A stretch of DNA of 6,962 bases from Candidatus Aminicenantota bacterium (GCA_026706325.1 JAPOYZ010000185.1:1-6962), one strand, 5' to 3'; positions 1 through 5,483 are shown, counted from the stretch's first letter. Numbers and translations are program-made. Notes: generated by a model not told the origin, from the sequence alone.

Positions 1-207
1 GTCCTGAGTTGGAGTCCGGCCCACGAGGCGGGATTGGAGGAGAAGGACGTGCTGGTGGAGTTCGGCGGGCAGGTGATACGCAATCTCCGGGACCTGCGCA
101 ACCTGATCCGGTCACGGAAACCGGGAGACCAGGTCAAGATACTGGTGCTGAGGCGGGGGCAACTCGTCGAGATGACGGCGCGCCTCGATCGCCGGTCCGC
201 GCAGTAG
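1..207 (+). CDS. C-terminal PDZ domain of a truncated HtrA/DegP-like protease (partial, 5' end outside window)
   Basis: Frame 1 is open from the first base to a TAG at 205-207, giving 68 residues with no start in the window. The fragment reads as the second half of a PDZ domain. It has SPAHEAGLEEKDVLVEFGG (the 'P-A-x-x-AGL-xx-D-V-hh-x-hxG' core, residues 5-23), then NLRDLRNLIRSRKPGDQVKI (residues 28-47) and a final beta-strand pair. The DLRxxIxxxKPGDxVxhxVLRxG pattern is the usual ending of S1C (HtrA/DegP/DegQ) periplasmic serine proteases, where the PDZ domain binds exposed C-termini of misfolded proteins. The protease domain and catalytic triad are not visible, so another PDZ-terminated protein, such as a PDZ-tagged peptidase of a different clan, is possible. 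It converges with the carbonic anhydrase gene across a 44-bp spacer that has no recognisable terminator. Confidence 0.75.
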   Translation, partial: VLSWSPAHEAGLEEKDVLVEFGGQVIRNLRDLRNLIRSRKPGDQVKILVLRRGQLVEMTARLDRRSAQ

Positions 208-251
208 GCGCTCAGATCCCTGACCGCAGGCCGACGTGAACGCCCCGGTCG

Positions 252-1034
252 TTATCCACAGTCCAGGACACGTTTGCCGAGCGGCTGCACCGGCCGAAAG
301 TTGTTCGGATAGATGGCGCCGAACGCGGCGATCTGCTCCGGCGACATTGTGAGGGGCTCGGTCAGGACGATCCAATTGACGCCTTCGGTGCAGGGTGGAG
401 TCGTGAGCGATCCCCGGTAGCGCCACGTGGTTCGGGCAGCCGGCAGCAACGATGCCAGGTCGAGTTCGCCCGGAATCACGTCCGGCGCCGTCTGTTCGGT
501 TGGAAGGTGCGCCCAGACCGGCGCCAGAGCGTCGTTCGCCGGTCCTTCCTGGAACAGAACTCCGACCACCGCAAGCGAGCCGCCATCATTCCGATGCACC
601 AGGTGCATCTCCAGCGGAAACTGAATGCCGTCGACCGTATGCTCGCTGGCATGGTGGAAGTGAAACTGCAGCAGGTGGAAGCGTACCCCGTTCAGGACGA
701 TGCCCCTGCCGGGGTCCGGGTTCACCTGAATCGTGTGCCCGTTATTCTCGATGGCGATGCGGGTCCGTGGGTATTCAAACTCGATCGCGATCGGGTCCGC
801 GTTCCGGCCGGCGGTCAGATCGATGGGAGACTGCTCTTCGCCCGTGGAGCACACGCTGAACGCCGGGTCGAGCGTCCCCCAGTGCTCCGGGCCGTTGTGT
901 GGCTCATACCCCCATGACGGTTCGGCATGTTGCGATACATCTTCGCCCCCGACGGGTGCCGGCTTTTCCACGCTCTGGCACCCGAGCGGCGCCAAGGCGA
1001 CGATGGCGACAACGGATAAGATACTTCGTGTCAT
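252..1034 (-). CDS. Alpha-class carbonic anhydrase, exported (probable lipoprotein)
   Basis: 260 residues. The enzyme interconverts CO2 and bicarbonate, here outside the cytoplasm. The alpha-CA signature is complete. Zinc ligands are His125 and His127 in QFHFH and His144 in LEMHLVH. The proton-shuttle His is His100 in NNGH. The Glu of SEHTVDG is Glu131, and the gatekeeper Thr is Thr211 in SLTTPPCTEGVNW. Cys62 and Cys215 sit where bacterial alpha-CAs form a disulfide. The N-terminus is a short signal sequence (hydrophobic residues 5-17) ending PLG-Cys19, followed by a polar linker (about 20-40). This suggests lipid attachment, but the lipobox is imperfect because Pro replaces the usual Leu at -3, so signal peptidase I cleavage remains possible. 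The ATG start is supported by GGAGG 4 nt upstream. An extra Cys259 lies one residue from the C-terminus. It is the last gene of the leftward series, 175 bp after the peroxiredoxin. Confidence 0.95.
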   Translation of the reverse strand: MTRSILSVVAIVALAPLGCQSVEKPAPVGGEDVSQHAEPSWGYEPHNGPEHWGTLDPAFSVCSTGEEQSPIDLTAGRNADPIAIEFEYPRTRIAIENNGHTIQVNPDPGRGIVLNGVRFHLLQFHFHHASEHTVDGIQFPLEMHLVHRNDGGSLAVVGVLFQEGPANDALAPVWAHLPTEQTAPDVIPGELDLASLLPAARTTWRYRGSLTTPPCTEGVNWIVLTEPLTMSPEQIAAFGAIYPNNFRPVQPLGKRVLDCG

Positions 1035-1209
1035 TTTCCCTCCGATTCTCTGTTGTCAACATGAGAGCCTACAGTATCCGATACCGGGCAACCCCTTTGA
1101 AGAACTCGTCCCCGAACCTGGTCATGAATTCCCGAAATACGGCTACGTCGAGCCGGACGGTAACGGTATCTTACACTGGCGTCCCGGAGCCTTGTCCCTG
1201 ATCCCGGTC

Positions 1210-1653
1210 TCAACCTTTCCGGGCCCACGCCTTGACTCGTTTCACATGGGTCAACGGCCGCAAAATCGCGGAAAAAACTTCGCGCACGATCCCCTGCTCG
1301 TCCACCAGGAAAGTCACGCGCCCGGGCAGCCCCCATGAATAGGCTCCGTACAGGCGGCGAACGACGTTGTCCGGGTCGCTGGCGATCTGAAAGGGAAGGG
1401 AATTGCATTCGGAAAAATTAAGGTGTGAGTCCACGCTGGCGCTGTTGATGCCGATCACCTCCACGCCCAGTTCCACCAGGTCTTCATGAATGTCTCGGAG
1501 ACCGCGAACCTGGAGGGTGCACCCCGGGGACTTGTCCGCCGGATAGAAGAACAGCACCACCTTCCGGCCGCGAAACGAACTCAACCGGAAGGTTTCATTC
1601 TTCGTTGTCTTCAGAACGAAGTCGGGTGCGGTATCACCGGCGGAAACTGCCAC
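1210..1653 (-). CDS. bcp: PrxQ/Bcp-type peroxiredoxin
   Basis: 147 residues, usual length for the family, which reduces H2O2 and organic hydroperoxides in the cytoplasm using thioredoxin-like donors. The N-terminus GDTAPDFVL is typical. The active site FYPADKSPGCT fits PxxxS/TxxC with peroxidatic Cys45, Pro38 and Ser42; Arg112 in GRVTFLVD is the likely active-site Arg. The usual Bcp resolving cysteine, five residues after the peroxidatic one, is replaced by Arg50. The only other cysteine is Cys83, in the helix before LPFQIASDPD. Some PrxQ proteins place their resolving cysteine in that helix, so this may be an atypical 2-Cys enzyme of that subtype; otherwise it is 1-Cys. The segment before RVTFLVD is shorter than in E. 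coli Bcp. The start is GTG: a TAG lies five codons upstream and no better start fits. A GGTAGG about 11 nt upstream is a weak ribosome-binding site. The gene lies 165 bp after the bactofilin. Confidence 0.92.
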   Translation of the reverse strand: MAVSAGDTAPDFVLKTTKNETFRLSSFRGRKVVLFFYPADKSPGCTLQVRGLRDIHEDLVELGVEVIGINSASVDSHLNFSECNSLPFQIASDPDNVVRRLYGAYSWGLPGRVTFLVDEQGIVREVFSAILRPLTHVKRVKAWARKG

Positions 1654-1764
1654 AGTGTGAAATGCCTACCAGACCGGGCCGAACGAAACGACGAAAGACA
1701 TGGGAGAGTAGATTACAGGCGGGAGGCACACACTTCCAAGGTGAGTCGGGTCAGGAAGAGTTGT

Positions 1765-1798
1765 CCGGTCAGCGGACCGGCAGTGCGGTTGAACCGCA
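1765..1798 (-). terminator. Tandem GC-rich hairpins after the bactofilin gene (possible transcription end)
   Basis: Two perfect short inverted repeats lie side by side about 20-55 nt beyond the bactofilin stop. The first, at 1784-1798, is TGCGGTTGAACCGCA on the plus strand (6 bp stem, 3-nt loop). The second, at 1765-1780, is CCGGTC-agcg-GACCGG (6 bp stem, 4-nt loop). Their place directly after a gene suggests transcript end formation or 3'-end protection. There is no T-run after either stem on the minus strand, so a canonical Rho-independent terminator is not shown. Confidence 0.35.
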
Positions 1799-1818
1799 AA
1801 GCCCAAACGTCGAACCGG

Positions 1819-2247
1819 CTATTCGGCGGAATCCTGCATGCGGTTGCCCATGTCGACGGTGCCTTTGAAGTTGGAACCCTCTTTCAGAATGACTCGGGGA
1901 GCGATCAGCTTGCCTCGGACGCGTCCCGTTTCACTCAGGAGAATCTGCTCTTCTCCCCGAAGGAGACCGTCTACAAAACCATCAACCTGAATCACCCTGG
2001 CCTGGAGGTCGGCCTTGATCCGGCCTTCCTTCCCTACTGTGAGGTTGCCCCCGGTCAGGGAGAGCTGACCTTCGACACAGCCCTTGATGACCAAGTCCTG
2101 CGATCCGCTCACCTCCCCCCGGATGGTGATGCTGGAGCCGATGACGGATCGGTCCCCGTTCAGCCTCACGGCGTCTTGTTGGGTAGAAACTGGAGGGAGA
2201 GTCCCTCGGGACGCGGTCGATGGTTCCGGCGAATCGTTTTCCCACAT
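1819..2247 (-). CDS. Bactofilin (polymer-forming cytoskeletal protein)
   Basis: 142 residues, a typical bactofilin length. Bactofilins self-assemble without nucleotide into filaments through a right-handed beta-helix and scaffold envelope-shaping or polar proteins. A disordered, Ser/Pro/Thr-rich N-terminus (about 1-30) is followed by the beta-helix (about 34-132). The short repeating rungs are visible as VIGSSITIRGEVSGSQDLVIKG's alternating pattern, then GQLSLTGGNLTVGKEGRI, then QVDGFVDGLLRGEEQILLSETGRVRG; Gly recurs at turns. The short tail after the helix is hydrophilic. I start it at ATG 2247 because AAGGGAG (2259-2253) sits 5 nt upstream; a longer reading from TTG at 2265 would place that ribosome-binding site inside the coding region. 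It lies 141 bp after the membrane-anchored coiled-coil gene on the same strand, which could be a partner. No membrane segment is present. Confidence 0.92.
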   Translation of the reverse strand: MWENDSPEPSTASRGTLPPVSTQQDAVRLNGDRSVIGSSITIRGEVSGSQDLVIKGCVEGQLSLTGGNLTVGKEGRIKADLQARVIQVDGFVDGLLRGEEQILLSETGRVRGKLIAPRVILKEGSNFKGTVDMGNRMQDSAE

Positions 2248-2252
2248 GTTAG

Positions 2253-2259
2253 CTCCCTT
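2253..2259 (-). promoter_or_regulatory. Ribosome-binding site fixing the bactofilin start
   Basis: The minus strand reads AAGGGAG followed by a 5-nt spacer (CTAAC) and ATG at 2247. This is the best Shine-Dalgarno match near the gene and argues against the in-frame TTG at 2265, which lies upstream of it. Confidence 0.75.
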
Positions 2260-2388
2260 CGGCAAAGATCCGCACCAGGATAGATCACATCCCTGTCATC
2301 GCAGGGAGAACTCTCCTGCACTGGACAGATCATCCCGTCCGGGTGGGGCCTCCTGTCTGGAAGCCGGGACATCGCAGCAGTGATCGGG

Positions 2389-2913
2389 TTAGATGAAGTT
2401 GTCTTCGTCCGTGGTGTAGACGTCGGCGGGCCGCCGGTTCCGGCCAAACCAATTCTCGACCATGGACCGGCCCGTACGAATCAGATCCGAGATTTGGTGC
2501 GCAGGGGCAACGACGGTGCGGTGGATGCGGTAGGTTTCCGTGGAGATCCGGTTCAGGGCCCTGTTCATCTGGGAGGCTGCTTCCTGGGCGCCTGCCCGCA
2601 TCTTCTCCAGGCTCCTGACGGTCTGTCCCTCGATATTCCGGACTGAATCCCGGACGCTGTCCGAATGTCCGGTGGCCTCGCTGGCCCAGCCGGACACCAT
2701 CTTCAGCACGGGAATCATTTCCTCCAATCCGTCGTCGGCCTGCCTCACCGCTTGCCGAAGCCGCCGGGACGTCTGGGTCAGTTCCTGGCACAATGAGCCA
2801 AGACCGCGCAGTGTGGCGGTCAGCAGGAAGCTGGTGAAAAGAGTCTGCACGATGACGAGCGCCGTCATGATGACGACACCGATCACCAAGGTTTGGGAGA
2901 GTTCGGACCCCAT
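2389..2913 (-). CDS. Single-pass membrane protein with long helical/coiled-coil domain (DUF948-like, function unknown)
   Basis: 174 residues. One strongly hydrophobic helix spans about residues 8-32 (TLVIGVVIMTALVIVQTLF core) right at the N-terminus. It is followed by a long, Gln/Arg/Glu-rich helical region (about 40-150) with heptad-like hydrophobic spacing, and an acidic end (TTDEDNFI). The stretch TVVAPAHQISDLIRTGRSM (133-151) resembles the 'V-x-P-h-x-x-h-S-x-h-x-x-G' ending seen in DUF948-type and related small coiled-coil membrane proteins, which are common in Acidobacteria and Firmicutes. This is a similarity from memory, not a search result. One cysteine (Cys42) lies near the membrane end. 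The ATG at 2913 has no good ribosome-binding site, but the membrane helix starts too close to it for a much later start. It is divergent from queG and 141 bp upstream of the bactofilin, so a membrane-cytoskeleton connection is a reasonable but untested inference. Confidence 0.8.
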   Translation of the reverse strand: MGSELSQTLVIGVVIMTALVIVQTLFTSFLLTATLRGLGSLCQELTQTSRRLRQAVRQADDGLEEMIPVLKMVSGWASEATGHSDSVRDSVRNIEGQTVRSLEKMRAGAQEAASQMNRALNRISTETYRIHRTVVAPAHQISDLIRTGRSMVENWFGRNRRPADVYTTDEDNFI

Positions 2914-3008
2914 GCCGGGAAGAAACGTATCACATGCCCCTGGGTCCGGGAAGAGTTGTCTGTGGACCCTTCGCCCGGGCTCGGCCGGTGGTTGAGGGCC
3001 GGGCCGGG

Positions 3009-4160
3009 ATGGATCCCGATCTTCGCGCTCAGCTAACCCGCAGGATAAAGAAGAGAGCCCGCAGGCTGGGATTTCATGCCGTAGGCGTCTCGTCGGCGGA
3101 CCCCGGACCCGGCGAAAACCTCCGGGTCTGGCTGGAGCTCGGATACCAGGGTTCCATGGCCTATCTGGAGCGCCAGGCCGAAAAGAGGCTCGATCCGGGA
3201 AGGGTCTTGCCGGGCGTCCGCTCCATGATCTGCGTAGCCCTGGCCTATCCGCATTCCCAGCCGTTGCCCTACGACGATCCCGGGCGGGGAGTCATCTCCA
3301 GGTATGCGTCGGGGGACGACTACCACTCGGTCATGGGATCCCTCATGGCCCGGCTCCTGGAGTCGATCCGGGAGGAAGTGCCGGGAGTTGGAGCGAGATT
3401 CTACGTCGACAGCGGTCCGGTGATGGACAAATACTGGGCGGCCCGGGCGGGCATCGGGTGGCTGGGGAAGCACACGAATCTTCTGGACCGGAAGCTGGGA
3501 TCGTGGTTTTTCCTGGGCGAGATCCTGCTGGATGTGGAGTTGGACCCTGACGAACCGGCCCTGGACCATTGCGGTTCCTGCACCCGCTGCATCGACGCCT
3601 GTCCCACGGATGCCATCGTCGAACCCTACCTGCTGGACAGCCGCCGCTGCATTTCCTATCTGACCATCGAGCTGAAGGAGGATATTCCCCAGGAGCTGCG
3701 TAAGCCCATGCGCAACCTGGTCTTCGGCTGCGACATCTGCCAGGACGTCTGTCCCTGGAACCATCCGGTTCCCGATTCCTCCGTCCCTGAACTGGCCCCC
3801 CGTCCCGTCAACCGGTCGCCCGAACTCTGGGATCTGGCCCAGTTGTCGGCGGACGAATTCCGAGAACGGTTCAGCGGCAGTCCCGTCAAGCGCGCCAAGT
3901 GGCGCGGTTTCGTCCGCAACGTGGCCGTGGCCATGGGCAACTCCGGCAACCCCGGTCTGGCGCCGGAGTTGACAAATCTCCTGAACTCGGAGGATCCCAT
4001 GGTCAGGCGCCACGCGGGGTGGGCTCTGACGCGGTTGGGCACGGGCGAGGCGCTGGACGCCGTCCGCAGGCGTTGCTCCGAGGAGCCGGATTCCGAAACG
4101 AGAGCGGCGCTCGAAGAATTGCTCGGCGGTGTGGCGGCGGACCCGCCGGAGGTCAGTTGA
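3009..4160 (+). CDS. queG: Epoxyqueuosine reductase QueG
   Basis: 383 residues, normal length for QueG with a C-terminal HEAT segment. It catalyses the last step of queuosine synthesis, the cobalamin-dependent reduction of epoxyqueuosine to queuosine at tRNA position 34, in the cytoplasm. The N-terminal DUF1730/corrinoid-binding part (about 10-180) includes FYVDSGPVMDKYWAARAGIGW; Asp134 of VDSGP matches the conserved catalytic Asp of the family. Two [4Fe-4S] clusters are encoded by CGSCTRCIDACP (Cys188, 191, 194, 198) and by Cys214, then FGCDICQDVCPWN (Cys241, 244, 248). A HEAT-like region (about 300-375, including NVAVAMGNSGNP and RRHAGWALTRLG) ends the protein. I start at ATG 3009: it matches the family's N-terminus (RRIKKRARRLGFHAVGVSS follows), and GAGGG lies 10 nt upstream. 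The in-frame ATG at 2934 would add 25 residues with no family counterpart. The stop overlaps the stop of the convergent gene by 8 bp. Confidence 0.96.
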   Translation: MDPDLRAQLTRRIKKRARRLGFHAVGVSSADPGPGENLRVWLELGYQGSMAYLERQAEKRLDPGRVLPGVRSMICVALAYPHSQPLPYDDPGRGVISRYASGDDYHSVMGSLMARLLESIREEVPGVGARFYVDSGPVMDKYWAARAGIGWLGKHTNLLDRKLGSWFFLGEILLDVELDPDEPALDHCGSCTRCIDACPTDAIVEPYLLDSRRCISYLTIELKEDIPQELRKPMRNLVFGCDICQDVCPWNHPVPDSSVPELAPRPVNRSPELWDLAQLSADEFRERFSGSPVKRAKWRGFVRNVAVAMGNSGNPGLAPELTNLLNSEDPMVRRHAGWALTRLGTGEALDAVRRRCSEEPDSETRAALEELLGGVAADPPEVS

Positions 4161-4623
4161 TCCGGGTCGAGGAATGCTGTCCGACTCCGGCCGCGGCGGC
4201 GACCGGCGCCATCCTGCGCTCCAGGTCGGCCAGTTTCGCCCGGTTCGCCTCCAGCGTCTTGGGTTGGATGAGCTTGCCTGTAAACTCGACGTGCATGGTC
4301 CAAGCCTGTTCCACCCGTCCGCTGTCCGGATTCCGGTACCAGCCCGCCTCCCAGGTGCGCTTGTTGTTCAGATCCCAGGTGATGATCTGGCCCGGCTGGT
4401 AGCTCACGCGGGTCGGAACAACGTCCAATTCCAGGATCTGGTCGTCGGGGTCCAATGGAAGAAGGACTGCGATGTGGGCATCGGAAATCTGCTTGCGGCA
4501 CGCCGCGTCGGAGTACACGGGCAGATCGGTATAAAGGACCCGATAGGGCACGACCGGCATCTGGTCGGTTTCTTCCGGGGGCGCACCTAAATGGGCAGTC
4601 GTCCTGTCGGCTTCATGGGACAT
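4153..4623 (-). CDS. Conserved-looking hypothetical protein, predicted cytoplasmic beta-rich domain
   Basis: 156 residues; I do not recognise the family. There is no signal peptide or membrane helix. Residues 1-25 are acidic and probably disordered. Residues 26-120 alternate hydrophobic and polar positions as in a beta-sandwich or barrel: VPYRVLYTDLPVY, AHIAVLLPLDPDDQILELDVV, YQPGQIITWDLNNKRTWEAGWY, then AWTMHVEFTGK. Aromatic residues, notably Trp83, Trp91, Trp95 and Trp108, cluster in the last part. Residues 121-140 (PKTLEANRAKLADLERRM) form a charged helix, and the tail is Ala/Ser rich. A single cysteine, Cys42, is present. The start is ATG 4623, with GGGAGGA (4637-4631) 7 nt upstream; the in-frame ATG at 4662 has no ribosome-binding site. 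The gene converges on queG and their stop codons overlap within 8 bp. Nothing in the context assigns a function. Confidence 0.75.
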   Translation of the reverse strand: MSHEADRTTAHLGAPPEETDQMPVVPYRVLYTDLPVYSDAACRKQISDAHIAVLLPLDPDDQILELDVVPTRVSYQPGQIITWDLNNKRTWEAGWYRNPDSGRVEQAWTMHVEFTGKLIQPKTLEANRAKLADLERRMAPVAAAAGVGQHSSTRIN

Positions 4624-4630
4624 TTCAAGA

Positions 4631-4637
4631 TCCTCCC
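4631..4637 (-). promoter_or_regulatory. Ribosome-binding site fixing the start of the 156-residue protein
   Basis: The minus strand reads GGGAGGA, then a 7-nt spacer (TCTTGAA) and ATG at 4623. This supports the shorter protein over a start at 4662. A GC-rich stem-loop (GCCGG/CCGGC arms, 4640-4654) lies just upstream of the site on the transcript. Confidence 0.7.
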
Positions 4638-4786
4638 AGGCCGGCTTTTCCGGCGCCGGCATGAACGCGGCGCCCGGATCTCAGGTGATGGCTACCGGCC
4701 GAATCGGAGGGGAATGATAGCAGAGGGGAACCGGGAAAGAGAAAAACGGAAACAAAAAAGAGTGTGCGCGAGCGGGTTGGTCACAT

Positions 4787-4794
4787 GGAGGTGA
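4787..4794 (+). promoter_or_regulatory. Strong Shine-Dalgarno sequence without a long gene directly behind it
   Basis: GGAGGTGA is a near-perfect anti-16S match. The exonuclease frame is closed by a TGA at 4792-4794, overlapping this site, and has no start before a TTG at 4840. The only well-spaced start is a TTG at 4800 (8 nt after GGAGG), which opens a 23-codon ORF ending just before the exonuclease. Confidence 0.4.
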
Positions 4795-4799
4795 GAGAG

Positions 4800-4871
4800 T
4801 TGCCCCCGGCTTGGCCAGCGAGAGTGTCGCCGGCCATGGTTGGAACAGAGACCTCCAACAACGGATCTTGA
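4800..4871 (+). CDS. Possible 23-residue leader peptide upstream of the exonuclease
   Basis: A short ORF starting at TTG 4800 (or, in the same frame, at ATG 4785, which would give 28 residues) ends with TGA at 4869-4871. The stop is four bases before the exonuclease ATG at 4876. The peptide (PPAWPARVSPAMVG core) has no recognisable motif. What supports it is the strong ribosome-binding site at 4787-4794 and the stop-start spacing, typical of translational coupling. The exonuclease's own GAAGG lies only 1 nt from its ATG, too close to work well. A small hairpin (GTTGGA 4839-4844 / TCCAAC 4854-4859) would be opened by a ribosome translating this ORF. With so few codons, chance is a real alternative. 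Confidence 0.3.
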   Translation: MPPAWPARVSPAMVGTETSNNGS

Positions 4872-4875
4872 AGGC

Positions 4876-5427
4876 ATGAGCAGATTCGTCGCCATCGATT
4901 TCGAGACCGCCAATGACAGCCGGGACAGTGCGTGTTCGGTGGGTCTCGTCGTGGGCCGCGAGGGCGAGATCGAGGTGTCGCGGACGTTTCTGATTCGTCC
5001 GCCGGCGCCGGAGTTCAGTTTTACCTGGGTTCACGGACTTGGTTGGGAGGACGTTCGCCATGCGCCCACCTTCGGCGAACTCTGGCCGACTCTCCGTCCC
5101 TGGATCGAGAGCGCGGAGTTCGTCGCTGCTCACAACGCGCCGTTCGACAGAAGCGTCCTCCACGCCTGTTGCGCCGCCTATGGCGTCAAGGCTCCCCGGA
5201 AGCCGTTCGTCTGCACGGTGCAGTTGGCGCGGAAGCAATGGGGGATCTATCCGACGGCACTGCCGGATGTCTGCCGGCGGCTCCGCATCCCGTTGAGCCA
5301 TCACGAATCGGGATCGGACGCGAAAGCGTGTGCACGTATCGTCCTGGCCGCCCAGGCGGCGGGATGGAATCGCCGTCGACCCCGTCGCCGGCGAAAACGA
5401 TTGCGCAGATCACGTCGAAACGGATGA
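4876..5427 (+). CDS. DEDDh-family 3'-5' exonuclease (DnaQ/epsilon-like)
   Basis: 183 residues. It is predicted to remove nucleotides from DNA or RNA 3' ends using two metal ions. All catalytic positions are visible: Asp8 and Glu10 in FVAIDFETAN (ExoI), Asp91 in AAHNAPFDRSVL (ExoII), and His143 and Asp148 in HHESGSDAKACA (ExoIII, H-x4-D). It is a stand-alone nuclease domain with no polymerase, BRCT or UvrC-like fusion, so it is not necessarily the replicative epsilon subunit; many genomes carry such extra copies. The C-terminus (165-182) is extremely basic, RNRRRP-type, with about twelve Arg/Lys of the last nineteen residues, perhaps a nucleic-acid-binding tail. I start at ATG 4876, directly before the nuclease fold, rather than at TTG 4840. 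It is divergent from the 156-residue protein, and a 49-bp inverted repeat begins 8 bp after its stop. Confidence 0.9.
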   Translation: MSRFVAIDFETANDSRDSACSVGLVVGREGEIEVSRTFLIRPPAPEFSFTWVHGLGWEDVRHAPTFGELWPTLRPWIESAEFVAAHNAPFDRSVLHACCAAYGVKAPRKPFVCTVQLARKQWGIYPTALPDVCRRLRIPLSHHESGSDAKACARIVLAAQAAGWNRRRPRRRRKRLRRSRRNG

Positions 5428-5434
5428 AATGAAC

Positions 5435-5483
5435 AATAATCCTTGAAAATATGTAGGTGACCTGCCGATATTCAAGGATTATT
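5435..5483. repeat. 49-bp element with perfect 13-bp inverted repeats
   Basis: The left arm AATAATCCTTGAA (5435-5447) and right arm TTCAAGGATTATT (5471-5483) are exact reverse complements around a 23-nt centre. That centre carries a smaller dyad, AGGT-g-ACCT (5455-5463). The arms are AT-rich, unlike the GC-rich surroundings. The element begins 8 bp after the exonuclease stop and ends exactly where similarity to AAA_14/DUF4143 ATPases begins. There is no T-run as in an intrinsic terminator, and no obvious target duplication flanks it. It could be a terminal-repeat relic of a small mobile element, a recombination scar, or an operator or transcript hairpin. Confidence 0.8.

Noticed and set aside
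1053..1058. Minus-strand TTGACA (plus-strand TGTCAA) upstream of the carbonic anhydrase as a -35 box.
   Set aside because: A -10 box at normal spacing would overlap the ribosome-binding site and start codon, so it cannot be this gene's promoter.
1074..1084. Small palindrome GTATC-c-GATAC upstream of the carbonic anhydrase as a regulator site.
   Set aside because: Five-base arms occur easily by chance and no second copy or known motif was seen nearby.
2942..2969. Inverted repeat GGGTCC/GGACCC in the divergent spacer between the membrane protein and queG, as an operator.
   Set aside because: Only 6 bp per arm with a 16-nt gap in very GC-rich DNA, and no promoter elements could be placed around it.
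3033..4013. Long minus-strand open frame (326 codons) opposite queG.
   Set aside because: It is an antisense shadow of queG: its protein has no domain sense, while queG has all cluster cysteines and full family length.
4714..4719. Minus-strand TATCAT as a -10 box for the 156-residue protein gene.
   Set aside because: No acceptable -35 sequence lies 16-18 bases upstream, and the surrounding pyrimidine-rich strand makes such matches likely by chance.
5435..5483. The inverted repeat as a CRISPR repeat or intrinsic terminator.
   Set aside because: There is a single copy with no spacers, and the AT-rich stem with a 23-nt loop lacks the T-run of a terminator.
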